From NCBI RefSeq assembly GCF_026344035.1, contig NZ_JAPKND010000002.1, positions 62,001 to 126,000 of the forward strand: 64,000 bases of DNA, in the 5' to 3' direction. The notes below the pieces were generated by a model that searched no databases, was not told where the DNA came from, and worked only from the letters and a program-made list of their open reading frames with translations. This document shows, one piece after another, positions 1-8,830 of the stretch. The stretch is from Alcaligenes endophyticus. Lineage in GTDB: Bacteria; Pseudomonadota; Gammaproteobacteria; Burkholderiales; Burkholderiaceae_B. The position numbers were made by a program, and so were the translations under genes. The number at the start of each line of letters is the position of its first letter. Position 1 is the stretch's first letter.

Positions 1-1
1 T

Positions 2-1231
2 TTTGTAGTAACCATTGTGTTTTTTTTGCAGGCTGTTATTCGCCCACTAAACGACTTCTCAGTCCATTTTGAGGCCATTAGTAAGGGCGATTTAACACAT
101 CGTATACAGGTGCTAAACGACAACGAGGTGGGGCAGTTGTTTGCAGCACTTCGTCGGATGCAAGATAGTCTTGGCAAAACCATGGCCATAGTGCGGCACG
201 GTCTGGCTGAAATTCAAGCGGGCGCGCAAGAAATTGCACAAAGCAATACTCATATTAGTAGCCGGACGGAAGACCAAGCTGTCTCCTTACAGCAGACGGC
301 AGCTAGCATGGAGCAACTGGCGGGCACTGTACGCCAAAACGCTGATAATGCACATCAAGCCAACCAGTTAGCCACGACGGCTTCCGATGTGGCGCATCGT
401 GGCGGGCAGGCAGTCCACGAAGTAGTGACTACCATGCAGGGCATTTCTGGCAGCTCTAGTAAAATCTCAGACATCGTGGGGGTGATTGACAGCATCGCGT
501 TTCAAACGAATATTTTAGCGTTGAATGCGGCCGTCGAAGCTGCTCGTGCGGGTGAGCAAGGGAAAGGTTTTGCGGTGGTGGCAGCCGAGGTAAGGGCCCT
601 AGCTCAGCGTAGCGCCCAGGCAGCTCGTGAGATCACCGGCTTAATTGAAGATTCAGTGCGCAAAGTTCAAGAGGGGTCCAGTCAAGTGGAACGGGCTGGA
701 GCCACGATGCAAGAAATTGTAGACTCCGTGCGCCGTGTAACCGATATCATGGGCGAGATCACTGCGGCGACGATTGAGCAGTCATCAGGCATTGATTTAG
801 TCAATCGGGCGGTGGCTCAAATGGATGAGACCACACAGTACAACGCACGGCTGGTTGATCAAGCGGCACTTGCCTCAGGTGCCTTAAGTGAACAGGTCGC
901 GCACGTTAATGAAACCTTGGCTAGCTATCGTGTGCCTGGGGCTGAAGTTATCGACGTCAAGGCGAAACAAATACGTAACAAGCGCAGCCATCCAGAGAGT
1001 GCAAACTCAGGACAACGTGCGGCGACCGCTTCTTTAGGAGCAAAAACACCCGGAGTGGAGAATGCAAAAGCAGCCACTAATGGAACTCGCGTTGCCGCTA
1101 CGCGTGGTGCCTTAGCTCATCAAGGTGCTGGTGGTCAAAGTAGGTCCACGGATGATCACGTATTGCGTCGCCCAGACTTAAGTGCTGGTAATCAAAAAAA
1201 TGTTAGCGACGATGATTGGGAGGAGTTTTAA
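2..1231 (+). CDS. Methyl-accepting chemotaxis protein (5' truncated by window edge)
   Basis: The reading frame is open to the left edge. The first residues are the hydrophobic end of a transmembrane helix, so the periplasmic sensor and first helix lie outside the window. What remains is a HAMP linker (KGDLTHRI) and the long cytoplasmic signalling coiled coil. The hairpin tip ([20 protein letters not shown]) is the conserved site that contacts CheA and CheW. The C-terminus ends in DDDWEEF, which fits the xWxxF pentapeptide that tethers CheR and CheB in Tar/Tsr-type receptors. A low-complexity linker of about 80 residues separates the signalling domain from that tail. The GTG at 17 is an internal codon, not a plausible start. 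The stop codon overlaps the ATG of the next gene. Ligand unknown. Confidence 0.95.
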   Translation, partial: FVVTIVFFLQAVIRPLNDFSVHFEAISKGDLTHRIQVLNDNEVGQLFAALRRMQDSLGKTMAIVRHGLAEIQAGAQEIAQSNTHISSRTEDQAVSLQQTAASMEQLAGTVRQNADNAHQANQLATTASDVAHRGGQAVHEVVTTMQGISGSSSKISDIVGVIDSIAFQTNILALNAAVEAARAGEQGKGFAVVAAEVRALAQRSAQAAREITGLIEDSVRKVQEGSSQVERAGATMQEIVDSVRRVTDIMGEITAATIEQSSGIDLVNRAVAQMDETTQYNARLVDQAALASGALSEQVAHVNETLASYRVPGAEVIDVKAKQIRNKRSHPESANSGQRAATASLGAKTPGVENAKAATNGTRVAATRGALAHQGAGGQSRSTDDHVLRRPDLSAGNQKNVSDDDWEEF

Positions 1232-1668
1232 TGGGGCGTGGCCGAAAAGCCTTCATACGGCGCCTGATAAGGCTAAATGCTGCATCAGTGCTGTGCGGTT
1301 TGCTTATGGCGTGTTCTACCTATGGGTCTAGTTTTGAACCTAAAGGCTTAACTTTGTTGATACCGGGTGTGAGCACTCAAGCCCATGCCGAGGACTATTT
1401 GCGTGGTCCTGCATTTAATACTTATCGGCAACTCGATGGCTCTCAAACGGCCGTCTGGTTGCAGCGCAATACTTTAGCCACAGACGCAATTTATTTTAAT
1501 CAAGAGCTTTGGTTGCAGTTCGATGCCCAAGGGCGTTTTGTGCGTGTTGTTAAACGCGAAAATATTCCACTTATATATAAAGAGCAGGAGGCCCCTAGGC
1601 CTACCGGTTCCATCACCGTAGAGTCTCCAGACTCAGATATGATCACGATTCATCCGGTGACACGATAA
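1231..1668 (+). CDS. Small lipoprotein, possibly BamE/SmpA-like fold
   Basis: The protein has about 145 residues. The N-terminus is basic, followed by a hydrophobic stretch and a lipobox (LLMAC), so it should be lipidated after export. The residue after Cys is Ser, which predicts outer-membrane sorting. The mature part has the pattern of a short alpha/beta BamE/OmlA-like module ('LLIPGVST' then 'LRGPAFNTYRQLDG' then a WL...F strand region). This resemblance is weak and I cannot confirm it. I chose the ATG at 1231 because it overlaps the upstream TAA (TAATG) and has a good Shine-Dalgarno (GGGAGGAG, 1218-1225). A TTG 15 bases upstream is less likely. Lying between two chemoreceptor genes, it is presumably co-transcribed with the first. 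Confidence 0.7.
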   Translation: MGRGRKAFIRRLIRLNAASVLCGLLMACSTYGSSFEPKGLTLLIPGVSTQAHAEDYLRGPAFNTYRQLDGSQTAVWLQRNTLATDAIYFNQELWLQFDAQGRFVRVVKRENIPLIYKEQEAPRPTGSITVESPDSDMITIHPVTR

Positions 1669-1696
1669 GTTTTTTCGACTCATCTAGGTCATTATT

Positions 1697-3427
1697 ATGT
1701 TTGGCTTGAATAAAAAAAAGGGCCTGCGGCACGCTGGAAAGCAGCGTTTGTCTACTAAGCAGGGCTCAGTGGCTTCTAAAGAGGCTCGAGGATTACGTAT
1801 TAGCACTTTGCTCTTGTGGGGGATGAGCATTTTCATGGTGCTAATTATGGCGGTAGGAGGAGCGGCTATTTATTTTCTGTACGGTAGCGAGAGCACCATG
1901 CGTCAACTATCGGCGCAAAGTGAGCGCAGCCAAGGCTTGCAGGAATTAAGCATTACGATGTTAGATGCTCGGGTGTCCTTATTGATGGCAGCACGCTTCT
2001 TTCAAGAGGCGGCGGTTGATCAGAGTACTGAGCTTGCACAACGCGGGGAACAAACCCTAGCGGCAGCAAAAGACAAGATTAAACAAGCGCAGCAGATATT
2101 TTCACAGCTGCGTGCCAAGATGCCAACCGAGTCGGCGGGGCGACGTTTGATGACACGTATGGTGGGATATTATCAACCCTATATGGACGATGGTATTGAG
2201 CCAATGGTGCAGGCTTTGGAGTCCCAAGACTACTCGACGTTCTACTTTGTGAATGCTGAGTTTGGCCTGATCCGTTATCAGGCTTTTCAAGGCGGTATCC
2301 AAGCGTTAGGTGAGCATTACGCTCAAGTGGCGGCAGAACACCAACAAGCGGCTGAGCAACAATCGCGTATGGCGATGGTAATGATAGGGCTTAGCCTGTT
2401 GATTGGTTTAGTGTTGATGATTGCCTTACGTGTTATATTGTCGCGCCAATTGCTACGCCCCTTGCGTGAGGCGGGTATACAGTTGGATAAGATCGCCGGT
2501 GGCGATTTAACCCATCGTATCCACTACCGTTCAAAAAACGAAATTGGTGTGCTATTTGATTCCATGCGTAGTATGCAGACAAGCTTACAAAATATGGTTT
2601 TAACCGTGCGCCAAGGAGTAGATGAAATTACCTCCGGTTCCACGCAGATTTATGCTGGCAACACCGACTTAAGTGCTCGCACTGAGCAGCAGGCGGCCTC
2701 TTTGCAAGAGACGGCAGCAAGTATGGAGCAGTTAGCCAGTACGGTAAGACAGAACTCAGACACTGCCGCTCAAGCCGATAAGCTGTCGCAAAGTACCGCT
2801 CAAGTGGCTGAGCGTAGCGGTGAGGCAGTAGCGCAGTTGATCACCACCATGAATCAGATTTCGCATAGTTCGGGGCAAATCGCTGACATTGTTAACGTTA
2901 TTGACGGTATCGCTTTTCAAACGAATATTCTGGCGTTAAATGCGGCAGTGGAGGCAGCCCGTGCGGGAGAGCAAGGTAAAGGCTTTGCCGTGGTGGCAGG
3001 AGAAGTGCGTTCACTTGCCCAGCGCAGCGCACAAGCCGCTCGCGAGATTAAGGTGCTGATTGAGGGGTCGGTGCAAGATGTGCGAGTGGGGACTGAACAG
3101 GTTGACAGTGCTGCGAGCGTTATTCGTGACGTCGTGCAGCAGGTGAGTCGAGTCACCACCCTGATGGGCGAGATTGCCTCAGCGTCACAAGAGCAGACCT
3201 CGGGGATTGAGCAGGTGAACGTGGCGGTCAGTCAAATGGATTCTGTTGTGCAGCAGAATGCGGCCTTAGTCGAAGAGGCCGCGGCGGCTGCTCGTTCCTT
3301 GCAGGATCAAGCCGAACGTCTATCGGATGTAGTCGCTACCTTTAAGCTTAATGGAGCCGATATTATTGATGTGTCGGAGTCTTATGCCGAGGTCGGTTTT
3401 GAGTCATATCAAAGTCGTTTGAGTTAA
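1697..3427 (+). CDS. Methyl-accepting chemotaxis protein, full length
   Basis: This 576-residue transmembrane chemoreceptor has transmembrane helix 1 at about residues 36-62 and a periplasmic four-helix-bundle-type sensor at about 63-225. Helix 2 is at about 226-248, followed by a HAMP domain (GGDLTHRI) and a methyl-accepting coiled coil. The signalling tip ([20 protein letters not shown]) is intact. The output domain is closely similar to that of the receptor truncated at the left edge. The C-terminus ends in SYQSRLS and lacks a WxxF-type CheR tether, so it may depend on the neighbouring receptor for adaptation. The N-terminus carries a 35-residue basic cytoplasmic extension before helix 1. 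The ligand cannot be read from the sequence. Confidence 0.95.
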   Translation: MFGLNKKKGLRHAGKQRLSTKQGSVASKEARGLRISTLLLWGMSIFMVLIMAVGGAAIYFLYGSESTMRQLSAQSERSQGLQELSITMLDARVSLLMAARFFQEAAVDQSTELAQRGEQTLAAAKDKIKQAQQIFSQLRAKMPTESAGRRLMTRMVGYYQPYMDDGIEPMVQALESQDYSTFYFVNAEFGLIRYQAFQGGIQALGEHYAQVAAEHQQAAEQQSRMAMVMIGLSLLIGLVLMIALRVILSRQLLRPLREAGIQLDKIAGGDLTHRIHYRSKNEIGVLFDSMRSMQTSLQNMVLTVRQGVDEITSGSTQIYAGNTDLSARTEQQAASLQETAASMEQLASTVRQNSDTAAQADKLSQSTAQVAERSGEAVAQLITTMNQISHSSGQIADIVNVIDGIAFQTNILALNAAVEAARAGEQGKGFAVVAGEVRSLAQRSAQAAREIKVLIEGSVQDVRVGTEQVDSAASVIRDVVQQVSRVTTLMGEIASASQEQTSGIEQVNVAVSQMDSVVQQNAALVEEAAAAARSLQDQAERLSDVVATFKLNGADIIDVSESYAEVGFESYQSRLS

Positions 3428-3458
3428 CTGCTGCCTATAGTCGAAATCCCTAAGTACT

Positions 3459-3523
3459 GAATTCCAGTTTTCTTTATGCTGCATGGCACAATAATGTTCT
3501 AGCAGTACAAAGAACTGGAGTTC
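3459..3523 (+). promoter_or_regulatory. Inverted repeat overlapping the ribosome-binding site of the CBS/DUF294 gene
   Basis: An 11-base arm at 3459-3469 (GAATTCCAGTT) pairs with 3513-3523 (AACTGGAGTTC), with one G-U pair and a 43-base loop. The right arm contains the CTGGAG Shine-Dalgarno of the gene starting at 3527, so the folded RNA would mask its ribosome-binding site. It may equally be a DNA operator or chance. Confidence 0.35.
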
Positions 3524-3526
3524 ACT

Positions 3527-5446
3527 ATGCAAGTCGCAGGCAGCTCAACTCGTTCAGTAGAGCAAACCTCAGTGCGTCAAAAAGCACCTGGAATCGTGCA
3601 ATGGTTGGTTCATTACCCACCTTTTGATCAAATGGAACGCTCGCACTGCGAGTATTTGGTCGATCACTGTGTAATGCGTTACTACGATCAGCACGAGGTA
3701 GTGCTGCAAGCAGATGCACAGTTTGCCTCATATGGCTTATTCATTGTGCGCAAGGGACGTATTCAAAGTACGGCCGAAGAGCCTGCCGAGTTCCAGGCCG
3801 GTGAGCTCTTTCCCATCGCTAGTCTGTTGCAAGCAGAACCTACTGCACAAACCTATATTGCTGCGGAAGAAAGTTTTTGTCTCTTGTTACCGCATCAGGC
3901 ATGCGCCCATTTGTTGTCTGTGTCGACGGCTTTTCGTGACTTCTGTTTGCAAGGGGCAAGTAGTCTATTGAACACCGTGTTTCATGCGGCGCAGAAGAAT
4001 GCTAAAGCTTATTTGGGTGGCAGCTATACTTTAGATGTTTTGTTGTCTGATCTTTGCCCTAGAAGTTTGTTGTCGTGTACACCTGATACAGCAGTACAAC
4101 TGGTAGTGCGGCGCATGCATGACTATCAAGTCAGTAGTATGGTGGTGGTAAACGATCAACAGCATTTATTAGGCATCTTCACATTACGTGATTTACGTAA
4201 GCTTATTGCGAGTGGCTCATATCACGCCCATCAGGCGGTTGGTGAGCTGATGACTCCGGAGCCATTAGTGTTATCCGGCAGCCATAATGCCTTTGACGCA
4301 GCCTTGCTCATGGCGGAGCATCATATTGGACATATATGTTTAGTAGATGGGCCTACTGCGATAGGGGTGGTGTCAGAGCGCGATATATTTTCCTTGCAGC
4401 GGGTAGACCTTGTACATCTGTCTAGAGCAATACGCCACGCAGGCGATTTAGCTACCATTAAGCAATTGCAGGGTGATTTGAACCGTTTGGTGGATGCCAT
4501 GCTGGCTCATGGTGCCAGAGCCGAGCAACTCACACGTTTGATCACTCAGTTTAATGATCACACGGTGTGTCGCTTGATTGAGTTAGAGCTCCCGCGTCAT
4601 GCTCTAGCTCGTCAGCTAACGTTTTCTTGGCTGGTGTTTGGTAGTGAGGCCCGTGCAGAGCAAACACGCCACACCGACCAAGATAATGGGATAGTTTTTC
4701 AAACAAGTGATGAGCATGATATAGAAACATGCCGGCAGGCCTTAACGGCTTTTGCGCTGAATATTAATAAGGCATTGGATGAGTGTGGCCTGCGTTGGTG
4801 CACAGGTAATATTATGGCCAGTAATCCCGAGCTTTGTTTATCAGAGCACGAGTGGTTACGGCGTTTTCAGCATATTGTCGAACGGCCCGCACCGGAGCAG
4901 TTGTTGCAGTCCACCATCTATTTTGACTGTCGCACGGTGTGGGGCGACCCCAAGCCTTTAGTTCGTTTATGGCGTCGTTTACTGGCTTTAGTGCAAGATC
5001 AACCAGTTTTTCAGCGTTTACTAGCACAGGCTGCGATAGACAGTCGAGTTCCTTCGGGCCGCGTACCCAGTCGTTTAGAAGCGTTTGTGGGGCCAGGTAG
5101 TAATACGGTGGACATCAAGAAGCAGGCCATGACCCCGATGGTGGACTGTATTCGCGTGCTGGCATTAGCGCATGCCTGTAGTGAGCCAGGGACTTTAGCT
5201 AGGTTGGAGTTTTTACGCCAGAAACAACAATATAGTGCAGAGCAGGCAAAAACGTATGAGGAAAGTTATCGCTATTTACAACTGCTGCGTTTGCAGACTC
5301 ATCAGTGTCAACTGAAGCAAGGGGTACCGCTGAGCAATCTGATTCAGCTTGACAGCCTTAGTCAATTGGATGCGCGAGTGTTGCGTGAAAGCCTGCGTCA
5401 CGTAAGGCAACTGCAGCGTGATCTGGCGTATAGGTATCGTCTATGA
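3527..5446 (+). CDS. cNMP-binding/CBS/DUF294 nucleotidyltransferase-like protein
   Basis: This 639-residue cytoplasmic protein has the standard modular layout of its family. A cyclic-nucleotide-binding-like beta barrel lies at about residues 25-135, and a tandem CBS pair at about 165-290 that would sense adenine nucleotides. The DUF294 nucleotidyltransferase-like domain is at about 320-460 and the DUF294 C-terminal helical domain at about 490-630. The nucleotidyltransferase signature is visible as FGSEARAEQTRHTDQDNG, with GS plus the D-x-D metal-binding pair intact. The family resembles GlnD-type uridylyltransferases, but its substrate is unproven. The ATG follows CTGGAG at an optimal distance. 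The stop overlaps the start of the exonuclease gene (ATGA). This two-gene pair is common in proteobacteria and implies translational coupling. Confidence 0.9.
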   Translation: MQVAGSSTRSVEQTSVRQKAPGIVQWLVHYPPFDQMERSHCEYLVDHCVMRYYDQHEVVLQADAQFASYGLFIVRKGRIQSTAEEPAEFQAGELFPIASLLQAEPTAQTYIAAEESFCLLLPHQACAHLLSVSTAFRDFCLQGASSLLNTVFHAAQKNAKAYLGGSYTLDVLLSDLCPRSLLSCTPDTAVQLVVRRMHDYQVSSMVVVNDQQHLLGIFTLRDLRKLIASGSYHAHQAVGELMTPEPLVLSGSHNAFDAALLMAEHHIGHICLVDGPTAIGVVSERDIFSLQRVDLVHLSRAIRHAGDLATIKQLQGDLNRLVDAMLAHGARAEQLTRLITQFNDHTVCRLIELELPRHALARQLTFSWLVFGSEARAEQTRHTDQDNGIVFQTSDEHDIETCRQALTAFALNINKALDECGLRWCTGNIMASNPELCLSEHEWLRRFQHIVERPAPEQLLQSTIYFDCRTVWGDPKPLVRLWRRLLALVQDQPVFQRLLAQAAIDSRVPSGRVPSRLEAFVGPGSNTVDIKKQAMTPMVDCIRVLALAHACSEPGTLARLEFLRQKQQYSAEQAKTYEESYRYLQLLRLQTHQCQLKQGVPLSNLIQLDSLSQLDARVLRESLRHVRQLQRDLAYRYRL

Positions 5447-6165
5447 GTGTGTGGCATCGGTATACAGCGCTTGTAAAAGCTCGTCTATCCAGCCCATCTA
5501 GCGCGCGCTACGCCGCGCCTGTGTATAGCGCGCCCCCTAATCATTCAGCGTTAAATGAACTCAATTTTACGGTGTTTGATACCGAAACAAGTGGTTTGCT
5601 GGCCGATAAACATCATATTGTGCAAATTGCTAGTATGCGCATTCAGGCCCAGGCATTAGACCTAGGTAGTGCGTGGTCTGCCTTGATTGACACGCAGGGG
5701 GCGGTGCAGCCTGACAGTCGTTTGATTCATGAAATACGACCAGAAGAGCAGCGCTATGGGCATCCCGAGGCGCATGTGTTGCGTGAGTTCTTGCATGGAG
5801 CCTCTAATAGCGTGTTGTTGGCTTATGACGCTGATTTTGACTTGGCTTTTTTGCGGCGGGCTTGGAAACGTCATGCATGGGGTAAGTTCGATGTGTTATG
5901 TTTGGATTTAACCCGTTTGGCAGCGTTAGTGTTACCCGATTGGCAAGGGCAAGCACAAGGGTTGGATGATTGTTTAGGGTATTGCGGAATTAACCCCGCA
6001 GATCAGGATAGGCATGATGCCTTAGGGGATACCTTTTTGGCGGCAAGCTTAGCGTTAGTGTTACTTCGTAAGGCACAGCAACAAGGTTGGCATACGCTAG
6101 CCGAGCTGCAATTAGCGTTGCGCCACCGCGATCTTTTACACCGTAATGCTAGGCTAGGGTGCTAG
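5443..6165 (+). CDS. DEDDh 3'-5' exonuclease (DnaQ/RNase T family)
   Basis: This 240-residue protein carries the three exonuclease motifs: FDTETSG (Exo I, Asp and Glu), YDADFDLAFL (Exo II, Asp) and HDALGDTFLA (Exo III, His and Asp). It should be a two-metal-ion single-strand or RNA/DNA 3' exonuclease. About 35 residues of basic, low-complexity sequence precede the fold. It is translationally coupled to the CBS/DUF294 gene by an ATGA overlap, so the two products probably work together. Its stop codon overlaps the stop codon of the convergent fliR within the palindrome GCTAGC. The substrate is not known. It lacks polymerase or helicase fusions, so it is unlikely to be the replicative epsilon subunit. 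Confidence 0.9.
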   Translation: MSVWHRYTALVKARLSSPSSARYAAPVYSAPPNHSALNELNFTVFDTETSGLLADKHHIVQIASMRIQAQALDLGSAWSALIDTQGAVQPDSRLIHEIRPEEQRYGHPEAHVLREFLHGASNSVLLAYDADFDLAFLRRAWKRHAWGKFDVLCLDLTRLAALVLPDWQGQAQGLDDCLGYCGINPADQDRHDALGDTFLAASLALVLLRKAQQQGWHTLAELQLALRHRDLLHRNARLGC

Positions 6166-6950
6166 CGACCCGCCAAGCCGGTGGCAATTTTTAACATAGC
6201 CTCGTAAGTGTTATTAAACATCATAATAAAAAAGTTGGTGGTTTGCGGCAGCACAACGGTGAGCAATAAAAGTCCTATTGTCAGACTGATAGGAAAGCCT
6301 ACAGCGAAAATTGTTAATTGTTGGGCTGTACGGTTCAAAATTCCGAAAGCTAAGTTGATCGTGAGCAAGACGATAATAAGTGGCAGTGCCATCAGCATGC
6401 CCGACACCATAAGTTGGGCACTCCAATCGAGTAAGGCTCCCCAGCCATTGATGTCGAGCGCGCCTTGGGCAATGGGGACAATCTCGAAAGTACGCACTAA
6501 CACTCCTAAGACTAACAAGTGGGCATTTAATGCTAAGAAAATTAATACAGCAATGATATTAAGTAGCCGAGACAAGACTGCTGTGTTTGATCCAGTAGCG
6601 GGATCAAAGAACGAGGCAAACGATAAACCCATCTGTAAACCGATAAACTCTCCTGCAATTTGAAACGCCGCAAACACAATACGTATGCTTAGACCCAGCG
6701 CCAAGCCAATAAGTACTTGCTGAATCATTAGCCATAAAGCGTCATAGGAGCCCGGAGGAATGTCAGGTAGTGGGTAGAGTGACGGTGCGACAACGATGCT
6801 AATCAGTGCCGCTAAACCTATTTTTAATCGTTTTGGTATAGAGGACTCACCAAACAACGGACTGATGGCTAGCATGGCCAGAATACGGCAGAAAGGCCAT
6901 AAAAAGGCGTTGATCCATGCGTAGAGTTGTTCTAAGGTGAAAGAAACCAC
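6162..6950 (-). CDS. fliR: Flagellar type III export gate protein FliR
   Basis: This 262-residue polytopic membrane protein has about six hydrophobic segments and typical FliR length. It forms the core export gate with FliP and FliQ inside the MS ring and passes flagellar subunits across the inner membrane. The family pattern is clear, including the segment FIGLQMGLSFASFFDP. The start is GTG; I saw no better ATG. It is the last gene of the flagellar block, 14 bases after fliQ, and meets the exonuclease gene tail to tail with overlapping stops. No terminator hairpin is visible at this junction. Confidence 0.95.
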   Translation of the reverse strand: MVSFTLEQLYAWINAFLWPFCRILAMLAISPLFGESSIPKRLKIGLAALISIVVAPSLYPLPDIPPGSYDALWLMIQQVLIGLALGLSIRIVFAAFQIAGEFIGLQMGLSFASFFDPATGSNTAVLSRLLNIIAVLIFLALNAHLLVLGVLVRTFEIVPIAQGALDINGWGALLDWSAQLMVSGMLMALPLIIVLLTINLAFGILNRTAQQLTIFAVGFPISLTIGLLLLTVVLPQTTNFFIMMFNNTYEAMLKIATGLAGR

Positions 6951-6964
6951 GGGCAGTCGTGACC

Positions 6965-7234
6965 TTAGTTGACTAAGCCGGGGATACCACGCAATAAGCC
7001 CTGCATATAATCGACCATGGTACTGATAAGCCAGGGGCCCATTAATACTACGGCAAGACCGGCTGCTAACAGCTTGGGAATAAAGGCTAGGGTCATTTCG
7101 TTGACTTGGGTAGCCGCTTGGAAAATACTGATGACTAAACCTACAGTCAAGGTGACTAATAGCAATGGGCCAGCCATGAACAAAGCCAGCTTGAGCGCTG
7201 TATAGGTCATGGACATTACGGTTTCAGGAGTCAT
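6965..7234 (-). CDS. fliQ: Flagellar type III export gate protein FliQ
   Basis: The protein is 89 residues, the normal FliQ size, with two hydrophobic helices that stack around the FliP/FliR pore. I start it at the ATG (MTPETVM) at 7234, because a longer frame to 7285 would run into fliP and add a non-conserved extension. The ATG lies five bases after the fliP stop, consistent with coupled translation. Conserved elements include VGLVISIFQAATQVNEMTL and FIPKL. Confidence 0.95.
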   Translation of the reverse strand: MTPETVMSMTYTALKLALFMAGPLLLVTLTVGLVISIFQAATQVNEMTLAFIPKLLAAGLAVVLMGPWLISTMVDYMQGLLRGIPGLVN

Positions 7235-7239
7235 AGTGT

Positions 7240-8019
7240 TTATTGATAAAAGCTGCGTGCGAGAGACCCAAGGAGCAAATGCCAACCATCTGCCAAGACG
7301 AACAGCATAAGTTTGAAAGGCAGTGAAATAGTGACTGGTGGCACCATCATCATACCTAAAGACATCAAGACACTGGCGATAACCAAGTCTATGATTAAGA
7401 AAGGAATAAATATGGTGAAGCCGATTTGAAAGGCTGTTTTTAGTTCACTGGTAACAAAGGCGGGTACTAAAACACGCAATGGGGTGTCAGCGGGAGACTG
7501 TAGCTCGCCTACTTGTGCCATATCGCTGAATAAGCGTAGATCCGCTTCGCGAGTTTGGTGCAGCATGAATGTTTTGAGAGGCTCAACTCCACGCTCTAGT
7601 GCCGTTTCAAAGCTAATGCTATCTTCGGCTAAAGGCTTGTATGCTTGCAGATATACCTCATCAAAGACAGGGGACATCACGAAAAAGGTTAAAAACAAGG
7701 CCAAACCCACTAACACTGTATTAGGGGGAGAGGCACCCGTACCCATGGCATTACGGAGTAAACCTAAGACAATAATAACGCGTGTGAATCCCGTCATCAT
7801 GAGCAACATGGCGGGAAGAAAAGACATCATGGTCAAGAGCAGCAAGGTTTGCACGCTGAGTGACCATGTTTGTTGTCCGGCCGCATTGACCGAGCTGCTT
7901 AAGGCTGGCAGGGTTTGGCTCCAGGCCGCATGGGGAATGAGTGTCAGCCCTGCAAGCCCCAGCGCGCAAAGTGCTAGCAGCAAATAGCGCGAAAAAGGGT
8001 AAGTGGAGTGGCGCATCAT
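7240..8019 (-). CDS. fliP: Flagellar type III export gate protein FliP
   Basis: This 259-residue protein has a cleavable signal peptide (basic start, hydrophobic core, cleavage near AWSQ), as is known for FliP. Four transmembrane segments follow, with a periplasmic domain between the second and third. Five or six copies are expected in the export gate. Conserved segments include [17 protein letters not shown] and [20 protein letters not shown]. Tandem ATG codons at the start overlap the fliO stop (ATGA), so fliO-fliP are translationally coupled. The length fits the family. Confidence 0.96.
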   Translation of the reverse strand: MMRHSTYPFSRYLLLALCALGLAGLTLIPHAAWSQTLPALSSSVNAAGQQTWSLSVQTLLLLTMMSFLPAMLLMMTGFTRVIIVLGLLRNAMGTGASPPNTVLVGLALFLTFFVMSPVFDEVYLQAYKPLAEDSISFETALERGVEPLKTFMLHQTREADLRLFSDMAQVGELQSPADTPLRVLVPAFVTSELKTAFQIGFTIFIPFLIIDLVIASVLMSLGMMMVPPVTISLPFKLMLFVLADGWHLLLGSLARSFYQ

Positions 8020-8309
8020 GATGGATCGTTAGCTTCGTTCAAGTGCTGTTGGAAGCTTTTTTTATCGTCGAGGGTATGCAGTAGGTTGATTTGTTGTGGC
8101 GTTACCCCCAGCACGATCTCAGTGTTATCTATGCTGACGATGAGCAAGGATGCCCGGGCGCCTAAGCGCTGGCTAGCAATAATTTTAATCCGCCGATTTT
8201 CATGGGTTTTGAGCCAGCCTTGACGCTTACTGAGCCAGGCAGCAAAAAGTATCAGCAGTACGACGCAGAAAAGACTGACGACAACGCGCAGTAAGCTGCT
8301 TTCATCCAT
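8016..8309 (-). CDS. fliO: Flagellar export assembly protein FliO
   Basis: This 97-residue protein has one N-terminal membrane helix (about residues 7-25) and a small cytoplasmic domain with the FliO pattern ([19 protein letters not shown]). FliO assists assembly of the FliP ring and is not needed in the finished gate. Sequence conservation in this family is low, so the call rests on size, topology, this motif and position between fliN and fliP. The start is ATG at 8309, three bases after fliN. Confidence 0.9.
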   Translation of the reverse strand: MDESSLLRVVVSLFCVVLLILFAAWLSKRQGWLKTHENRRIKIIASQRLGARASLLIVSIDNTEIVLGVTPQQINLLHTLDDKKSFQQHLNEANDPS

Positions 8310-8312
8310 GGT

Positions 8313-8828
8313 TTATCGACGGCTATTAAGGCGTTGTATGCGGTCTGAGGGAGTAATAATGTCAGTCACTCGAACCCCGTACTTTTCATCGACCACGACG
8401 ACTTCGCCTTGAGCGATTAAATAACCATTTACATAGATATCTAGCGGTTCCCCGGCCAGACCGTCAAGCTCTACGACCGAACCTTGTCCCAACTGCAATA
8501 TGTTTTTGATGGTCAGGCGGGTACGGCCTAGCTCTACCGATAGCTGTACTGGGATATCCATAATCATGTCTATATCGCTGCCACTCACCGTGGGGGCGCT
8601 GCGTATAGGTTGAAACAGATTGCTGGCTGGCTCAACGGAGCTACCGCTTGCTGCAGCCTGCTCGGCAAGCGCAGATGCCCAATCGTCATCAGCATTTTGA
8701 CCTAAACCTTGGGCTTGGTTGCTGTGGGGTGTCTGTTGTTCGCCAGCCGCTTGTTCAGCTAAGGCGGCTGCCCAGTCGTCTTCAGCCGGAGTGTGCTGAT
8801 CGTCGTTAGGAATCTGGGGATCAGTCAT
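8313..8828 (-). CDS. fliN: Flagellar motor switch protein FliN with duplicated N-terminal motif
   Basis: This 171-residue protein has a C-terminal SpoA/FliN domain at about residues 85-165 (DIPVQLSVELGRTRL). FliN forms the lower part of the C-ring with FliM, takes part in CheY-dependent switching and binds FliH. The N-terminal segment is longer than in E. coli. It contains two copies of the conserved acidic-tryptophan motif, DDWAAALAEQ at 17-26 and DDWASALAEQ at 48-57, where E. coli FliN has one (DDLWAEALSEQ). The copies are joined by a flexible Gln-rich linker. It lies two bases downstream of fliM. Confidence 0.96.
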   Translation of the reverse strand: MTDPQIPNDDQHTPAEDDWAAALAEQAAGEQQTPHSNQAQGLGQNADDDWASALAEQAAASGSSVEPASNLFQPIRSAPTVSGSDIDMIMDIPVQLSVELGRTRLTIKNILQLGQGSVVELDGLAGEPLDIYVNGYLIAQGEVVVVDEKYGVRVTDIITPSDRIQRLNSRR

Positions 8829-8830
8829 GT

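Noticed and set aside
7235-7285. N-terminal extension of fliQ
   Set aside because: It lies within fliP and is not part of the conserved 89-residue protein.
7484-7987. Open frame of 167 codons antisense to fliP
   Set aside because: It is the mirror of a conserved gene, with no plausible start signal and no recognisable protein pattern.
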